Assembly (NCBI GenBank): GCA_033032175.1
Contig: CM065323.1
Location: 14,694,001 to 14,758,000, forward strand
Origin: Saturnia japonica
Taxonomy: Eukaryota > Arthropoda > Insecta > Lepidoptera > Saturniidae
Length of the DNA: 64,000 nt
Direction of reading: 5' to 3'
Shown here: positions 1-10,868 of the stretch, one piece after another
How positions within the stretch are numbered: the first letter of the stretch is position 1
How the letters are laid out: every line of letters begins with the position of its first letter
Notes under the pieces: model-generated
What the model saw: the letters and a program-made list of their open reading frames with translations, nothing else
Database searches by the model: none
Told to the model about the DNA's origin: nothing
Program-made: the position numbers and the translations under genes

Positions 1-475
1 TAGTTTCTTGAACTGAGCATTCAATGACGGCTTCAGTACGAGGTGGAATGACGTAGAAAGGTTCGGAAAAATGTAATTTGATGTCGAGATTTCTTATTTT
101 CAAGATATCATGAGTGTAGTCAATTTTACATCCAAATTCAGTTAGGAAATTTGTGCCTATAATACCGTCGTATGGTAGATTGATGTCTCTAACGACGTGG
201 AATTTAAAAGATACATATTTACTCTCGGTTAATTTTAGTTTGAGCTGAAAATGACCTTCGGTCTGTGTTGGTTCATCACCGGGGTCTATGCCTTTAAGTT
301 TTATCGGTTCTTTAATTAATGTTTGAGTCTTCGGGATACTAGACTCATTTAATAGACAAATAGCAGAACCCGAGTCCACTAGCAAACTTAATGGGATATC
401 CGAAGTTTGCGGTTCTAGCAATACGTGCGGTAACAGTGTTTTTGTAGTATCAATGTTCACTTCATAGACTTTTTA
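1..475 (-). pseudogene. Ty3/gypsy retropepsin (pol N-terminus), cut by window edge
   Basis: Read on the minus strand, this stretch encodes an aspartic protease with the active-site motif LLVDSGSAICLLNESS near 330-400. A conserved region follows with IIGTNFLTEFGCKIDY near 130-180, the second half of a retropepsin fold. The enzyme would cut the Gag-Pol polyprotein of an LTR retrotransposon. The frame runs off the window at base 1, so reverse transcriptase and integrase would lie outside. Upstream, the tandem-repeat segment (540-738) is in another frame, so at least one frameshift separates the two. The protease family call is secure; assignment to Ty3/gypsy rests on the adjoining gag. Confidence 0.75.
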
Positions 476-539
476 TTAATTCCCTTGGAAAAGGAAAAGG
501 CTTCTCGATTTCTAATATCCCGAGTGTTTAGTTTCAATG

Positions 540-738
540 GTCGGGCACTTATTTGAGGCTGGTTACCCGTGTGGTCCCTATGACTTGAGGATTGGGCGTT
601 TATTCGGGGCTGGTTACCCATGCGGTCCCTGTGACTCGAGGATTGGGTGCTTATTTGGGGCTGGTTACCCATGTGGTCCCTATGATTCGAGGATTGGGCG
701 CTTATTCGGGGCTGGTTACCCATGTGGTCCCTATGATT
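540..738 (-). repeat. 51-bp tandem repeat, about 4 copies
   Basis: A 51-bp unit is repeated almost exactly at about 543, 594 and 645, with a partial unit at 696-738. Because 51 is a multiple of three, the minus strand stays open and encodes a 17-residue repeat beginning MGNQP and ending SSHRD. It lies between the gag zinc knuckle (801-1283) and the protease (1-475) of the same gypsy element, so it probably expands a linker at the start of pol. Units differ by a few substitutions (R/Q, A/T, N/S), so the array is not brand new. Confidence 0.8.
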
Positions 739-800
739 AGAAGATTTGGTTAAGGTGTCGTCTTGTGTACGTGGTCTCGAACGACACCGTGTCGAGACTC

Positions 801-1851
801 CTATTCGTTTAAATTATCAATATCAGGGTTGCACGATGACATATCCGGCTCATCATAGCCCGCATCATCGGAGGATTCCTTTGTCACAAAGTTCACATGC
901 GGGGATGGTCTGTAGGTGCCTTGATTAGGGCCAGGGTTTTGTGGTACCCGAAAATGATTATTGTTGAATTCTCTTTTCCTACACACTAATATGTCGTGTC
1001 CGGGAATTTTACAATAACGACAATACGAACTAGATGATGACCCTTGTTGAGAAAAGGTCGATGTTTGCTGCGATTGAGTCGGACCAGACGGTTTTTGAGA
1101 GGGCCTGAAATTATTTTGTCGGAATGGATTATTCATCTGCGGTTTTGGTCTATTTTCAGGTTGGTTCCTTTTGTACATAGTTTGCTGGATCCTTTCTTCC
1201 GAAATGGCGAGATTAATGGCCTCGTTTAGGTTCTTCGGTGATCTGCACCTAACAATATTAGATATACGGGGTTGCAACCCCATGAGAAAGTGGTGGAGTG
1301 CTAGGTCCTCTAATGAGGCAATGCGTCCTGCGACCTCCTTTTGTTTTGTATTAGATAATGAAATTTCGGTCTCGAAGAGAAAATTGGCTCACATTCTCTT
1401 GTGGGTTTTGCCTGCTCTCTTGTAGGTCGGTGAGTAAATGAGAGTAGTGTTTCCTCTCGTTGAATTGTGTTTTGAGAAATTCTTTTAACTGTTACCATGT
1501 GTTAAAATTCTTAATCGAGCAAGCAACCTCTGCCTTGCCCTGGAGTTGGCACAATATATACTTAAAAAGGATGGGTTTCTGTGATTCGTTAGCTAATTCA
1601 TATGCGTTATTGCAGTTTACGAGGAATGAATTTAGTTTTTCTCTATCGCCGTCATATGGTTTGATAAATTTAAGCAGGGTATTTAAATCCATCTCTACTT
1701 TAACGTTAGTGGTAGGAGTGTTTACAGATCTACCCTGGGATGCGACGGTGGGCGCTGACTGACTCTCTGTAATGACTGAAGACGGCCCCGGTAGGGTCAA
1801 GGTAGGTTTGGTTTCGTCAATTTTTGGCATCCTACGTGGTTTTCTATACAA
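801..1851 (-). pseudogene. gag: Ty3/gypsy Gag (capsid/nucleocapsid), broken
   Basis: Gag packages element RNA into virus-like particles in the cytoplasm. The N-terminal part (1851-1492) has the capsid signature LLKFIKPYDGDREKLNSFL and continues past an in-frame TAA after NTW at about 1492. The frame then shifts near 1310, and the C-terminal part (1283-801) carries a CCHC knuckle, CRYCKIPGHDILVC, near 970-1020, preceded by a Q/S/P-rich linker. The start at 1851 is the first ATG after the leader. The product would be about 340 residues if unbroken, normal for insect gypsy Gag. Two or more lesions make it non-functional. Confidence 0.8.
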
Positions 1852-2337
1852 AGTTAGATTTCAAGATAGTACAAATCACTTACGTCAATTAAAATCAAAC
1901 AGATTAAAAATTCCACAGTACAAATTCATTCGTCAATACAAAATGTGATACAATGACCAAAGACTTACATTAATACAAAGTACACGGTCGAGACGGAGAC
2001 TGCGATAAGGCACTGCATTCCGGAGCGATAAGGAGAGTACCGGATGGCGCACTGGGTTCCAGGAACGGCGAATAGATAATCTCGTGTTGGTGAGATTCAG
2101 GATTTTGATTTTATTATATTCACTGCTTTATTATTAACTATTATCACTAGCTTAGTATTTCGAATGAAAACACTGGTCACTGAATTTTTTGATTCACTTC
2201 GAGGTAATTTATTATATTGTTAATTGAGGTTTCTGTACAGGTAAATCACTGAGTTTTTAACTTTGCGGGATCCGGAATCGCGGACCGATTAGCGACGGAC
2301 ACTGGGGATTTCCGTATCCCACCGCTGCCACCAAAAA
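1852..2337. other. Untranslated leader of the leftmost gypsy element; no gene seen
   Basis: No open frame with recognisable content. On the minus strand this is the space between the putative primer-binding region (about 2318-2336) and the gag start at 1851. It is somewhat GC-richer near 2270-2340. Confidence 0.5.
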
Positions 2338-2510
2338 TGTTATACGGGTTTCTTAGGATGCCTTTTTAAAAAAAGAAATAACTTTCACTCGCGGAGAACT
2401 TTTATTTGAATTCGAAATTGACTATGGTTCCGCGGTGGAAGAGATGATCTATAACCAACCGTCTTGTTTGAGAGTAGAAGTCCGACTGACTGTTCTATCG
2501 TTGATTAATG
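2338..2510 (-). mobile_element. Probable 5' LTR edge of the leftmost gypsy element
   Basis: On the minus strand the segment ends in CCGTATAACA. It is followed within a few bases by TTTGGTGGCAGCGGTGGGA (about 2318-2336), the kind of T-TGG-rich primer-binding region found right after a 5' LTR. Gag begins about 470 bases further on. The right-hand limit is not visible, because BEL-type sequence begins near 2505. There is no second LTR in the window to confirm the boundaries. Confidence 0.4.
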
Positions 2511-3865
2511 AAGCCTAGCGAGGTTCTGCTGACATCGAGTTGTTAAGGCAGCATTAAGGCTTACATGACAGGGGTATAACAGCACGCAGTTATTAACAGT
2601 GCGTCTTGCAAGATCTCTTCTGTTACTCTTAAGGGTCGGTGACAAAATTGTTTTAGATGCTATGTCAACATCATTATTATTGTTCACAGTTTTGGTCGAA
2701 TCATTAAAACTTTCTACCTGGCGTGGTTCATTTGTGTGCATATGAAACAAATAATGGTTTTTTAATTGACATCTGTTGCAAAATAGGTTTGACTTTGTGC
2801 AATTAGAATAAGAATGCTTATTGGAAAAACAGACCTTACATAATTTTGCTTTCTCAACAAAGTTACACCTAGCTGTGACTGGCACCTTAATAAATTTGAA
2901 ACATTTAGATAACTCATGGCTCTTATTGCAATATAAACAATTTGACTTACTTTGAATTTTATTTGTAGTGGATATATTGGCTGCACTTCTCACTATATAG
3001 TTGGATGCTGCTCGGTCATCCCGGGACAACATATCAAACGCTTGACAGCGTTGCTGTAAAAATACTACAAAATCCCCTAACTTAGGAAATTCATTTGAAT
3101 CTCGGCTTAGCTAAAAATCCTTCCATAATCTAATTTAGCCGATAGAATGTGTATTAATATAACATCGGCTATGTTCGGAATGCCTGTTGATAACAGCGAA
3201 TTGTTACATTGAGTAAAGTCTAATGATTTTACCCTACGTAAAGGATATTCCTTATTAACTTATGACAGATTCATAATACACTGTAAATGATAATTTATAA
3301 TAAGTGACTTATTGTCATACTGATTAATTAATATTGACCACGCCTTATCGTAGTTTTCATTTGTACACTCCAACGTGGACACTAGCGATGCTGCTACTCC
3401 CACCAGGCAGGACTTGAGGTAGTAAAATTTTGGAACACCATTGAGCTTCTTCTGGTTTGTATGTACCATTGTCATGTACAAATCCTTGATTGACATCTAA
3501 TCACCATAATTGCCCGAAAACTTAGGCAGCGAAACTTTAGGCAATTTAGGCCTCGTGGCCGCCTCCTCAGGATGGACGAGGAATTCGATGCGTTCCATGA
3601 TCGCACGCATGAGCGCTGAATACAGTGCTTCAATTTTTAATCCTTCCACGCTATGTGTCTCGTCCAAGTTTTGTAACTCCATACTGGTGGTTTCTAAACG
3701 CGAAAATAATTTACGTAATCGCTCGACAGCTATCGACAATTGCACCGAGGAGGCTATATTTATATCGCCTAAGTCATTTTCCACATGGGTAATTCGCCCT
3801 TTGATGTAACGACGTGTGCTCATCAGTTTTGCCTGCGCATTTTTAGCTTCTTCGGCGGTCGCCAT
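2505..3865 (-). pseudogene. gag: BEL/Pao Gag, broken
   Basis: The first 122 residues (3865-3497, start MATAEEAKNAQ) form the N-terminal gag region of BEL/Pao elements, ending LPKVSLPKFSGNYGD. After a stop the next frame (3496-3260) continues with SIKDLYMTMVHTN and YYLKSCLVGVAASL, the conserved DUF1759-type core. The part at 3032-2505 has two cysteine/histidine knuckles, CLYCNKSHELSKC and CKVCFSNKHSYSNC, typical of BEL nucleocapsid. Stops and a deletion between 3260 and 3032 break the frame, and the protease that should follow is missing. The family call is firm; the copy is dead. Confidence 0.8.
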
Positions 3866-4454
3866 TTTACCCTTTACAATACGAAGGAATTTACACGAGG
3901 CAGTAAAAGTTCAACAACGCCAAATCCTACTAACATAAATGGCGAAGATGGACCAAATATTTGGGAGCCTATGACTTGATAGCAAAATATTTTATTTAAT
4001 AGGTCGCTGATAATTAATCATCTAAAAATGAATAATTTAAAAAACTCGATTGTGTGTGTAAGAGTGCCGCTACGAATTTATTCGATATTTCGTTCAGTAA
4101 ACAGTTATTTGTGTACATAAACATTGTTAAACTGTGGTTTGAGGACTTGTAAACCTGTAACAGTGTTATATCAAGGTAATCAAGTGAAATTTAATCAAAA
4201 CTAGAATAAAAAAAAAAAAAAAATTAATTACCTTCAAAGTATATTATTTTTGAATACCTTCAGAAACAGTGTATCTCCTTACGTACTTGACAGTTGTAAT
4301 CTTGTAATCTGTCAATGTCATTTGTATCAGTCATTCAGTGACAAATAAAAAGCCATAATCATAAACAAATAACCAGCCATAATATCTACTATCGATATCA
4401 CCGGTGTTGCCGGGTTTTTAAAATAAATATATTTTTAGTAGGAAATATAACAAA
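3866..4454. other. BEL leader plus LINE 5' untranslated region; A-run at 4207-4221
   Basis: No gene is visible. On the minus strand TTTGGTCCATCTTCG near 3940-3960 is a plausible primer-binding region of the BEL element whose gag starts at 3865. From somewhere after about 4030 the sequence probably belongs to the LINE whose ORF1 begins at 4455. An uninterrupted run of A residues sits at 4207-4221. Confidence 0.4.
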
Positions 4455-5578
4455 ATGGTATGTTGCAAGTGTTCAGATACAATTTATGACAACGAAGACA
4501 TTACATGTTGCAACTGCAAAAAACTATACCATTTCATTTGTGGTGGCATCAGGGAAACAAACTTTAGGAAAATGACTTCTGCTAAAAAAGCCTCATGGCG
4601 GGGACCTTGCTGCAATAAATCGATCTCGGATAAAGAAATTCGAGATAGTGAGTCAACAGCAGTGGTGGAAGCAGTTTCGTTGAATGATATACAGAATCTC
4701 CTTCAATCAGGGTTGGATAATATATTAAAACAACAAAAGTTCGAACTTAATAATTTTAAAACGGATATGATGGCTAAAATCGATGTATCGTTATCATCAC
4801 TCAATCTAAAAGTAGAGAAAGCTTTGAAATTGATATCTAATTTAACTGATATAATTGCGACCCTCTAACGGCTTCGATTACTCCACTCCAAGACAGTGTT
4901 AAGTATTTGTCAGAACAACAGGACACCTTCCAGAAGACAATCAATAATTTTGAACAAAATATGAAAAAAATAGAAAACGACAATAATGTTCTGAAAAGCA
5001 AAATACAAATTTTAGATTCTGTAAAAAATGATCTAAATGAAGTAGAACAACGTGCTAGATTTAATAATGTGGAAATTTACGGAATTCCCGAGAGAAAAAC
5101 CGAAAATCTTACCCAAATTGTAATGTCCATATCAAAATTTCTAGAAGTACAGATGACCAATGACGATATACTCTTTGCAACGCGCATTATACCACGTAAC
5201 AATACTGTAACAAAACCAAAGTCCATCATAGTAAAGTTCAACTCTTTTATGAAGAAAGATGAGTTACTTAACCATGCTCGTAAAAATAGAGGTTTTTCTA
5301 GTAAAAACATAGGGATTCCTGGCGAGGATCGACAAATATACATAAATGAACATCTTACGCGTCTAAACAAAAATCTACTAAATAATACCAGGGTCGTTTG
5401 TAAAGAATTGGGGTTTCGTTATGTATGGATGCGAAACACAAAAATATATGTAAGAAGGAACGACAATTTCCCAGCCATTCGGATTCACAACGAAGAAAAT
5501 CTAGAAAGTATACAAGTCAAAGGATCGAGTCAGCCTGCAGCATCATGCCATCGCCAGACGACCAATTTTGCTTCATGA
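4455..5578 (+). pseudogene. LINE ORF1: PHD-like finger, coiled coil, FP-type domain
   Basis: ORF1 proteins bind element RNA and accompany it to the nucleus. Residues 1-60 hold a Cys/His cluster (CCKCSDTIYDN, CCNCKKLYHFICGG, GPCC) with PHD-finger spacing. A charged, heptad-like helix follows. The second part (4907-5578) contains VEQRARFNNVEIYGIPE and, later, FRYVWMRNTKIYVRRND, the pattern of the FP-type C-terminal domain common in insect CR1 ORF1 proteins and related to baculovirus FP25K. The two parts are joined by a one-base frameshift near 4865, where CCTCTAACG replaces an in-frame reading. The domain calls are by pattern only. Confidence 0.75.
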
Positions 5579-5841
5579 ATTGCTTTGGAACTACTCGTAA
5601 TACGTACACAAATATGTTAATTTTAATTTTAATGTTATTACCAAGTAATTGTTTAACTAACTCACATACTATATAAGTTATACTTCACTCACAATACATA
5701 AATTACAACTACAGTAAACACAACACAATACATGTCACATACTCATATATCCTGTACTAAAAAATCTTTTATTATAATATTTGGAGCCGAACTTAAAATT
5801 AACACAATGAATTTTAACTTAAAAGTTATTTATCTGATAAA

Positions 5842-8736
5842 ATGAAACAAAATAAGCTTACTGTATTTTTTCAAAACGCCCGTAGTATTAGAGGTAAAAC
5901 CTTAGAATTTCGACTAGGTCTTTTAAACCACGATTACGATATCATTGCTATTTGTGAAACATGGCTGTTGGAGGGCGTCAATGATGCTGAGGTATCAGAT
6001 GCACGATACGATGTGCATCGTCGCGATCGTACCGTTAATCCTCTTAAATCAGGCAATTCAAGGCAGGTTGGCGGGGGAGTTATGTTTTTGGTGCGCCGTG
6101 AATTAAACGCACATCGTGTCTATCCACTATGCAGTGACGACCCTGGTACTTGCGAGTTTTTACACCTAAAAATTGAAGCCAGTGCTCTACGGAGCGAATG
6201 TAATCTTCACATTATCTGTGTTTACTTGCCAGGGACAGGGTCATCTAGAGACAGTCTTTTATCATCGTTCAACTTTTATTTACAAAGTTGTAGTATTACA
6301 GGTATCCGTGATGATAATATTTTAAATCTTGGGTGACTTTAATCTACCCAATATCACTTGGATTTTCGATGATCCCGGTCGTTTAACTCATTCTTCCGGA
6401 AGTTTTAGTGACTGTCAAAAAGAATTTGTTGACCTACTATCGGAATGGGGTTTGAGTCAATACAATACAATTAAAAATAATATTAATCGATTTTTAGATT
6501 TGGTGTTTGGCAATACTCATGCAGTTGTAACCAGATCACTGTCCCCAATAGTAAAGGAAGATCTACCTCATCATCCAGCTTTAGAAATTCAATTCCCAAA
6601 TATAAATCTTAAGGTACTAAAATATCCGCAGCATTTTGTTTATAAATTCAGACAAGCCGACTACCACAACATAAATTCGAACTTGAGCGCTTATAACTGG
6701 GATTGTGATTTGGGTAAGGAATCCATTGATAACGCTCTTAATATTTTCTACGAAAGAATAAAATTAGCTATTGGTAAATACGTGCCCCGCTATCTTAGGA
6801 CTAGTAAAAATATACCGATATGGTACTCACGGCCACTTATGCATATTATTAAGGAAAAATATAAATACAACCAAAAATGGAAAAAGTTTGGATTACTTTC
6901 AGATTATCACAGTTTCTCACTCCTAAGATCACGGTTTAAAAAAATGCAAAATCTTTGCTGGAAAAATTATATTAAGAAATGTGAACTCTCAATCCAAAGT
7001 AATCCCAAGGAGTTCTGGACTATGTTAAAAATTTAAAAAAGTCGCAATCATTTCCTGCACATGTAAGTTATGGCACCTTATCCGCAAATGATGGTGAGGA
7101 CACGTGTAATCTATTCTTAGACTTTTTTCAATCTGTTTACACAGGTAATAATACCCAACGCTCTGTGAATCACTCTTCCAAAACTAATTCTTTGAGCAGA
7201 ATAGCCTCTATAAATTTATCTCCAAGCTTAGTACACAAATACTTAAAGTTAACTGACCCTAATAAAGGTGCAGGAACCGACAACATCCCTTCTTTTTTCG
7301 TTAGGCAATGTAGTTAAGCCTTGGTCGTTCCTCTTACTATACTATTTAACAAATCACTAACATTGGGTTATTTTCCAAGTAAGTGGAAAGAGGCCTTTAT
7401 AACACCAATCTATAAATCCGGGTCTAGATCAAATGTAGAAAATTACCGTCCGATTTCATTACTCTCAGTGTTCAGTAAATTATTTGAATTATTAGTTCAC
7501 GACCAGATATACAATTTTTTAGCTACGTCTATCCCCGCGACTCAACATGGATTTATGAAAAAAAGGTCGACTCAAACTAATTTAGCTGTGTACTCAGGTT
7601 GTATAGCGTCTGGAATGGACCAGGGTTACCAGGTTGATGCCGTATACACTGACTATTCCAAATGTTTCGACAGAATTAATCACGATATTTTGGTGCAAAA
7701 GCTTTCGATTGTCGGTATACATGGTGCTTTATTGAGATGGTTCGCTTCTTATGTTTCTAATAGACATCAAGCAGTGCGCGTAGGTGTACACATTTCACGC
7801 TTTGAAAAAACTCCATCCGGTATCCCGCAGGGATCATACCTCGGTCCGTTACTGTTTAATGTGTATGTCTCTGATATATCTTCCTGTTTTAAACATGCTG
7901 AATGCCTTATGTATGCGGACGATACTAAAATTTTCAAGGTTATTCGTAGTATTAATGACTGCCTTCTCCTTCAGCAGGATCTGGATCGACTCTGTGACTA
8001 TTGTCAAATAAACAAACTGGATCTTAATATAAAGAAATGTAATTCTATAACTTTCACACGTAAACTTCGTCAAATTAATTACAGTTATTCTTTAAATCAC
8101 TTGCCAATCCAAAGTGTTAATTGTGCGAAAGATCTGGGGATTATGATGGACTCGAAGTTACTGTACAATCTTCATTACGACTTTATTCATCAAAAAGCCA
8201 TCAAAATGTTAGGATTTATATTTAGAGTCACAGAGCCATTCAGCAAAATTCTACCACTTAAAATTCTTTATTTTTCTTATGTGAGAAGCTGCTTAGAATA
8301 TGCGTCATCAATATGGTCACCAGCTTTCATTACACATAATAACAGGTTGGAAAATATTCAAAATAAGTTTTTAAAATTTCTTAATTTCAAAGGTAAGAAC
8401 CATCCCATGGAGTACAATAATAACTTAAAGCACTATAACATTTTGTCACTAAAATACCGTCGAATCATAAACGATATGCGTTTTCTATATGATTTACTCA
8501 ACTCAATAATAGATTGCCCTGAACTCTTAAGTAAATTATATCTGCGAGTGCCTAGTAAGCATACTAGGAACCCCACTTTATTCGCCATTTCTTCTGTAAA
8601 GCATACATATGCTCAAAACTCCACCCTTTATAGGTGTACTACACAGTACAATAAGCTCTTCAATGATATTGATATTTTCCACCTAAGTCGAATGCAGTTT
8701 CTCAAGTCGGTCACTAAAAGGTTAGTTCAGGAGTAA
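5842..8736 (+). pseudogene. LINE ORF2: endonuclease and reverse transcriptase
   Basis: ORF2 nicks target DNA and copies the RNA onto it. The APE-type endonuclease starts at 5842 (VFFQNARSIRGK, IAICETWLLEG) and continues after a frameshift at about 6330 with GDFNLPNITW. A second frameshift lies near 7030 and a TAA at 7315-7317. Reverse transcriptase (about 7330-8100) shows NYRPISLLSVFSKLFE, QHGFMKKRSTQTNL, YTDYSKCFDRINH (F to Y in the usual DFSKAFD), SGIPQGSYLGPLLFN and the catalytic MYADDTKIF. The C-terminal region runs to 8736 and resembles the tail at 23762-24094. Catalytic residues are kept, but at least three lesions break the frame. Confidence 0.85.
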
Positions 8737-9000
8737 TTACAGGAAACCTAAACACATGCGCACACATGTTAATTAACACACATACACACCCACACACAAA
8801 CAAACACAACCATACACATAATACTTGGTAAACTAATTTTAAATACATTCATACACACTTATCATTATCGTTAGGTATAATTATAAAATGTAATTTATGT
8901 CCTACTTCATAATTGGCACTTTGGAATTATATTGTGATTATTTTACAGTTTTTAAATGTGTTGTGAAGTTTTCATATCTTAAATAAATAAATAAATAATT
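8737..9000 (+). other. 3' untranslated tail of LINE copy 1 (CA-rich, TAAA repeats)
   Basis: Bases 8750-8825 are strongly CA-rich with ACAC and ACACAT motifs. The tail ends in AATAAATAAATAAATAATT near 8982-9000. A CA-rich stretch also follows ORF2 of the second CR1-type LINE at 42756-42840. Confidence 0.6.
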
Positions 9001-9329
9001 AAAATGTTGGAGAAAATAAAACATGTCTGATTTGCACACAGTCTGCCATAGAGAAGGAAGATATTTTTTAATTGTTTACCAAACACAAAATTTAGTATAG
9101 TTTTAAGTAAACATAAAATATTAACTATAAATTTAATAAACGTAATATTAACTGTAACTTTTAAGTATGTTTAAATTGTATCTCTTAATTATGTTTCATT
9201 TATTATCACTATAAAATTGATTGAAATAATTACCTTTGAGCTGTAACGGATGAAAACCAGAGCTAATGTAACTAATAATAAAACCATTAGATGGAGCTTT
9301 TTTCCAAACAAGACTGTAACTATAATATT
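9001..9329. other. AT-rich spacer, no feature seen
   Basis: No open frame with recognisable content and no clear repeat. It separates the LINE tail from a BEL pol fragment. Confidence 0.5.
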
Positions 9330-9856
9330 AAAACGTTAGGTCTAACCATTGATTTAAAAAGTGATTCCTATATAATTTCCAGTCTAAATGACCCCTAGTG
9401 TCTTCTGATAATATAGGGAAAAGGGATATTTTAAGTTGTATTTTACGGTTCTATGATCCATCAGGACTTGCAAGCCCTATTATTATAAAGGCAAAATCAA
9501 TTATGCAGAGATTGTGGACAGATAAGGTGGTTTGGAATGCTTCACCATCTAAAGAAATAATGCGTGTCTGGCTACAATTTTCTAATAGCTTAGCTTCCAT
9601 GACACCTATTTATTTAAACAGAATGGTTCCAATCACAGCAGTACAGCTAATTGGGTTTGCAGATGCTTCATCTTCTGTTGGGTATGGATGTTGCATATAT
9701 ATTCGTGTGGTCAACAAAACAGGTAAGGCCAAATTATTCCTACTCTGTTCAAAATCGCGAATAAACCCGCATGCAGATCCTTTAACTGTTGCCAGACTGG
9801 AGCTTAATGCAATACTGTTATTGGCAAAGCTAACATTTAAGGAGTATGTTAAATAA
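9330..9856 (+). pseudogene. pol: BEL/Pao pol fragment (post-RT region into RNase H)
   Basis: The translated frame begins TLGLTIDLKSDSYIIS, the BEL phrase after the reverse-transcriptase core. A stop in the 9390s follows, then SCILRFYDPSGLASPIIIKAK and LIGFADASSSVGYGCCIYIR, the start of the Pao RNase H. It ends with LTVARLELNAILLLAKL before the frame stops at 9856. Catalytic RT and integrase are absent, so this is an isolated fragment. It lies on the opposite strand to the BEL fragments that follow, so it comes from a different insertion. Confidence 0.75.
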
Positions 9857-9861
9857 AACAG

Positions 9862-10128
9862 TAAAGAACTTAAAAAAAGTGTTTATTATCACTGAACTTT
9901 TTTTAATACAAAATGATGAATGCTGCACTTGCAAATATATCTCACATTCATCTTACATGGCTACTTTATAGTGTTGCCAAGTGAGTCAACCTAGTGTTGT
10001 CACTTATAAATGTTTCAATTTTCTTATAATTTTTTACATACAAATTGTTGTTATACATATTATAATTTCTATTTATTTCTTTTATACATATGTATTTTTA
10101 TGTTCAATTTATGTATTGAACATAAGTC
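9862..10128 (-). mobile_element. Candidate 3' LTR of the minus-strand BEL copy
   Basis: Minus-strand sequence downstream of the BEL integrase C-terminus reads a pyrimidine/purine-rich tract (GGCCCTCGCCC near 10130-10145), then TGTTCAATACATAAATTG, a TG-type LTR start. It ends about 260 bases later near an AATAAA-like signal (about 9880). The first 26 bases form a hairpin: ATTGAACAT and ATGTTCAAT are inverted copies around 10099-10124. No matching 5' LTR was recognised, so the boundaries are tentative. Confidence 0.35.
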
Positions 10129-10198
10129 GGGCGAGGGCCTAAATGGGAACAAGCTAAGTACATAAATTTATAAATTATATTTTTTTTTTTAACTATAA

Positions 10199-10868
10199 TT
10201 ATTCTAAAGGCAATGGACATAAATGTTTATATGATCTAGTATACACTTTACCATTATGACCCATCTTTATTTTAGCCACTCTAACTTTTCCATCTGGGCC
10301 AGGGTAGGTTTCCATTATACGTCCCATGGGCCAACTTAATGGAGCAACATTATTTACTTTGACAATAACCAAAAACACCATTTTTAATATTTTCATTTTC
10401 ATACTTCCACTTAGGTCGGTTTTGGAGTTGTGACAAGTAATCCTTTGACCAAACCCTCCAAAAGTCTTGTTTTAATTTAGAACACACATTCCAAAATTTA
10501 AGACGGTTTATATTATGTTGTGTTAGATCTAGCTCTGGATAGCTAGTCAGAGGTACACCTATCAAAAAATGACCAGGAGTCAAGTACGTTACATCAGATA
10601 TATCACTACTCATAGGTAACAATGGCCTAGAGTTTAATATTGATTCTATTTGAGTAATTACAGTATAGAGTTCTTCGAAAGTTAAACAAACATTACCTAT
10701 GACCCTTTTAAAATGGTGCTTGATGCTTTTGACACCAGCATTCCCAGAGGCCACCAAATTCTGGTGAATAAGAGGGTATATATTTAAAGTTAATATAATT
10801 AGAAGTACAAAAATGTTCAAGTGTGTCTCTGTGGAATGCAAGAATACATATTTATCATTATTATGCAT
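10199..10868 (-). pseudogene. pol: BEL/Pao integrase C-terminus and DUF5641-like domain
   Basis: Minus-strand frames encode GVKSIKHHFKRVIGN, a BEL integrase stretch just after the catalytic Glu region. SILNSRPLLPMSSD and TPGHFLIGVPLTSYPE follow, then, after a frameshift near 10390, [21 protein letters not shown] and the terminal HLCPLPLE. This is the diagnostic end of BEL pol. Upstream the frame joins gag-like sequence, so protease, RT and RNase H have been deleted. The copy cannot be autonomous. Confidence 0.8.

Larger units (their letters stand above)
4030..9000 (+). mobile_element. CR1/jockey-group LINE, near full length (copy 1)
   Basis: A two-ORF non-LTR retrotransposon: ORF1 with a PHD-like finger and an FP-type C-terminal domain, then ORF2 with endonuclease and reverse transcriptase. 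It ends in a CA-rich 3' tail and four TAAA-like repeats at about 8979-8997. The 5' limit is a guess from where BEL sequence ends; I could not identify a target duplication. Several frameshifts and one stop make this copy inactive. Confidence 0.75.

Noticed and set aside
537..740. Plus-strand frame with a GCLFGAGYPCGPYDS repeat as a protein
   Set aside because: It is the antisense of the gypsy tandem repeat; the minus strand continues into gag and protease.
4207..4221. Poly(A) run as the end of a retroposed copy
   Set aside because: No upstream retrogene or LINE tail and no target duplication were found beside it.
4907..5578. Integrated baculovirus FP25K-like gene
   Set aside because: It sits between a PHD-like finger and LINE ORF2 in the normal ORF1 place, so a LINE origin explains it.
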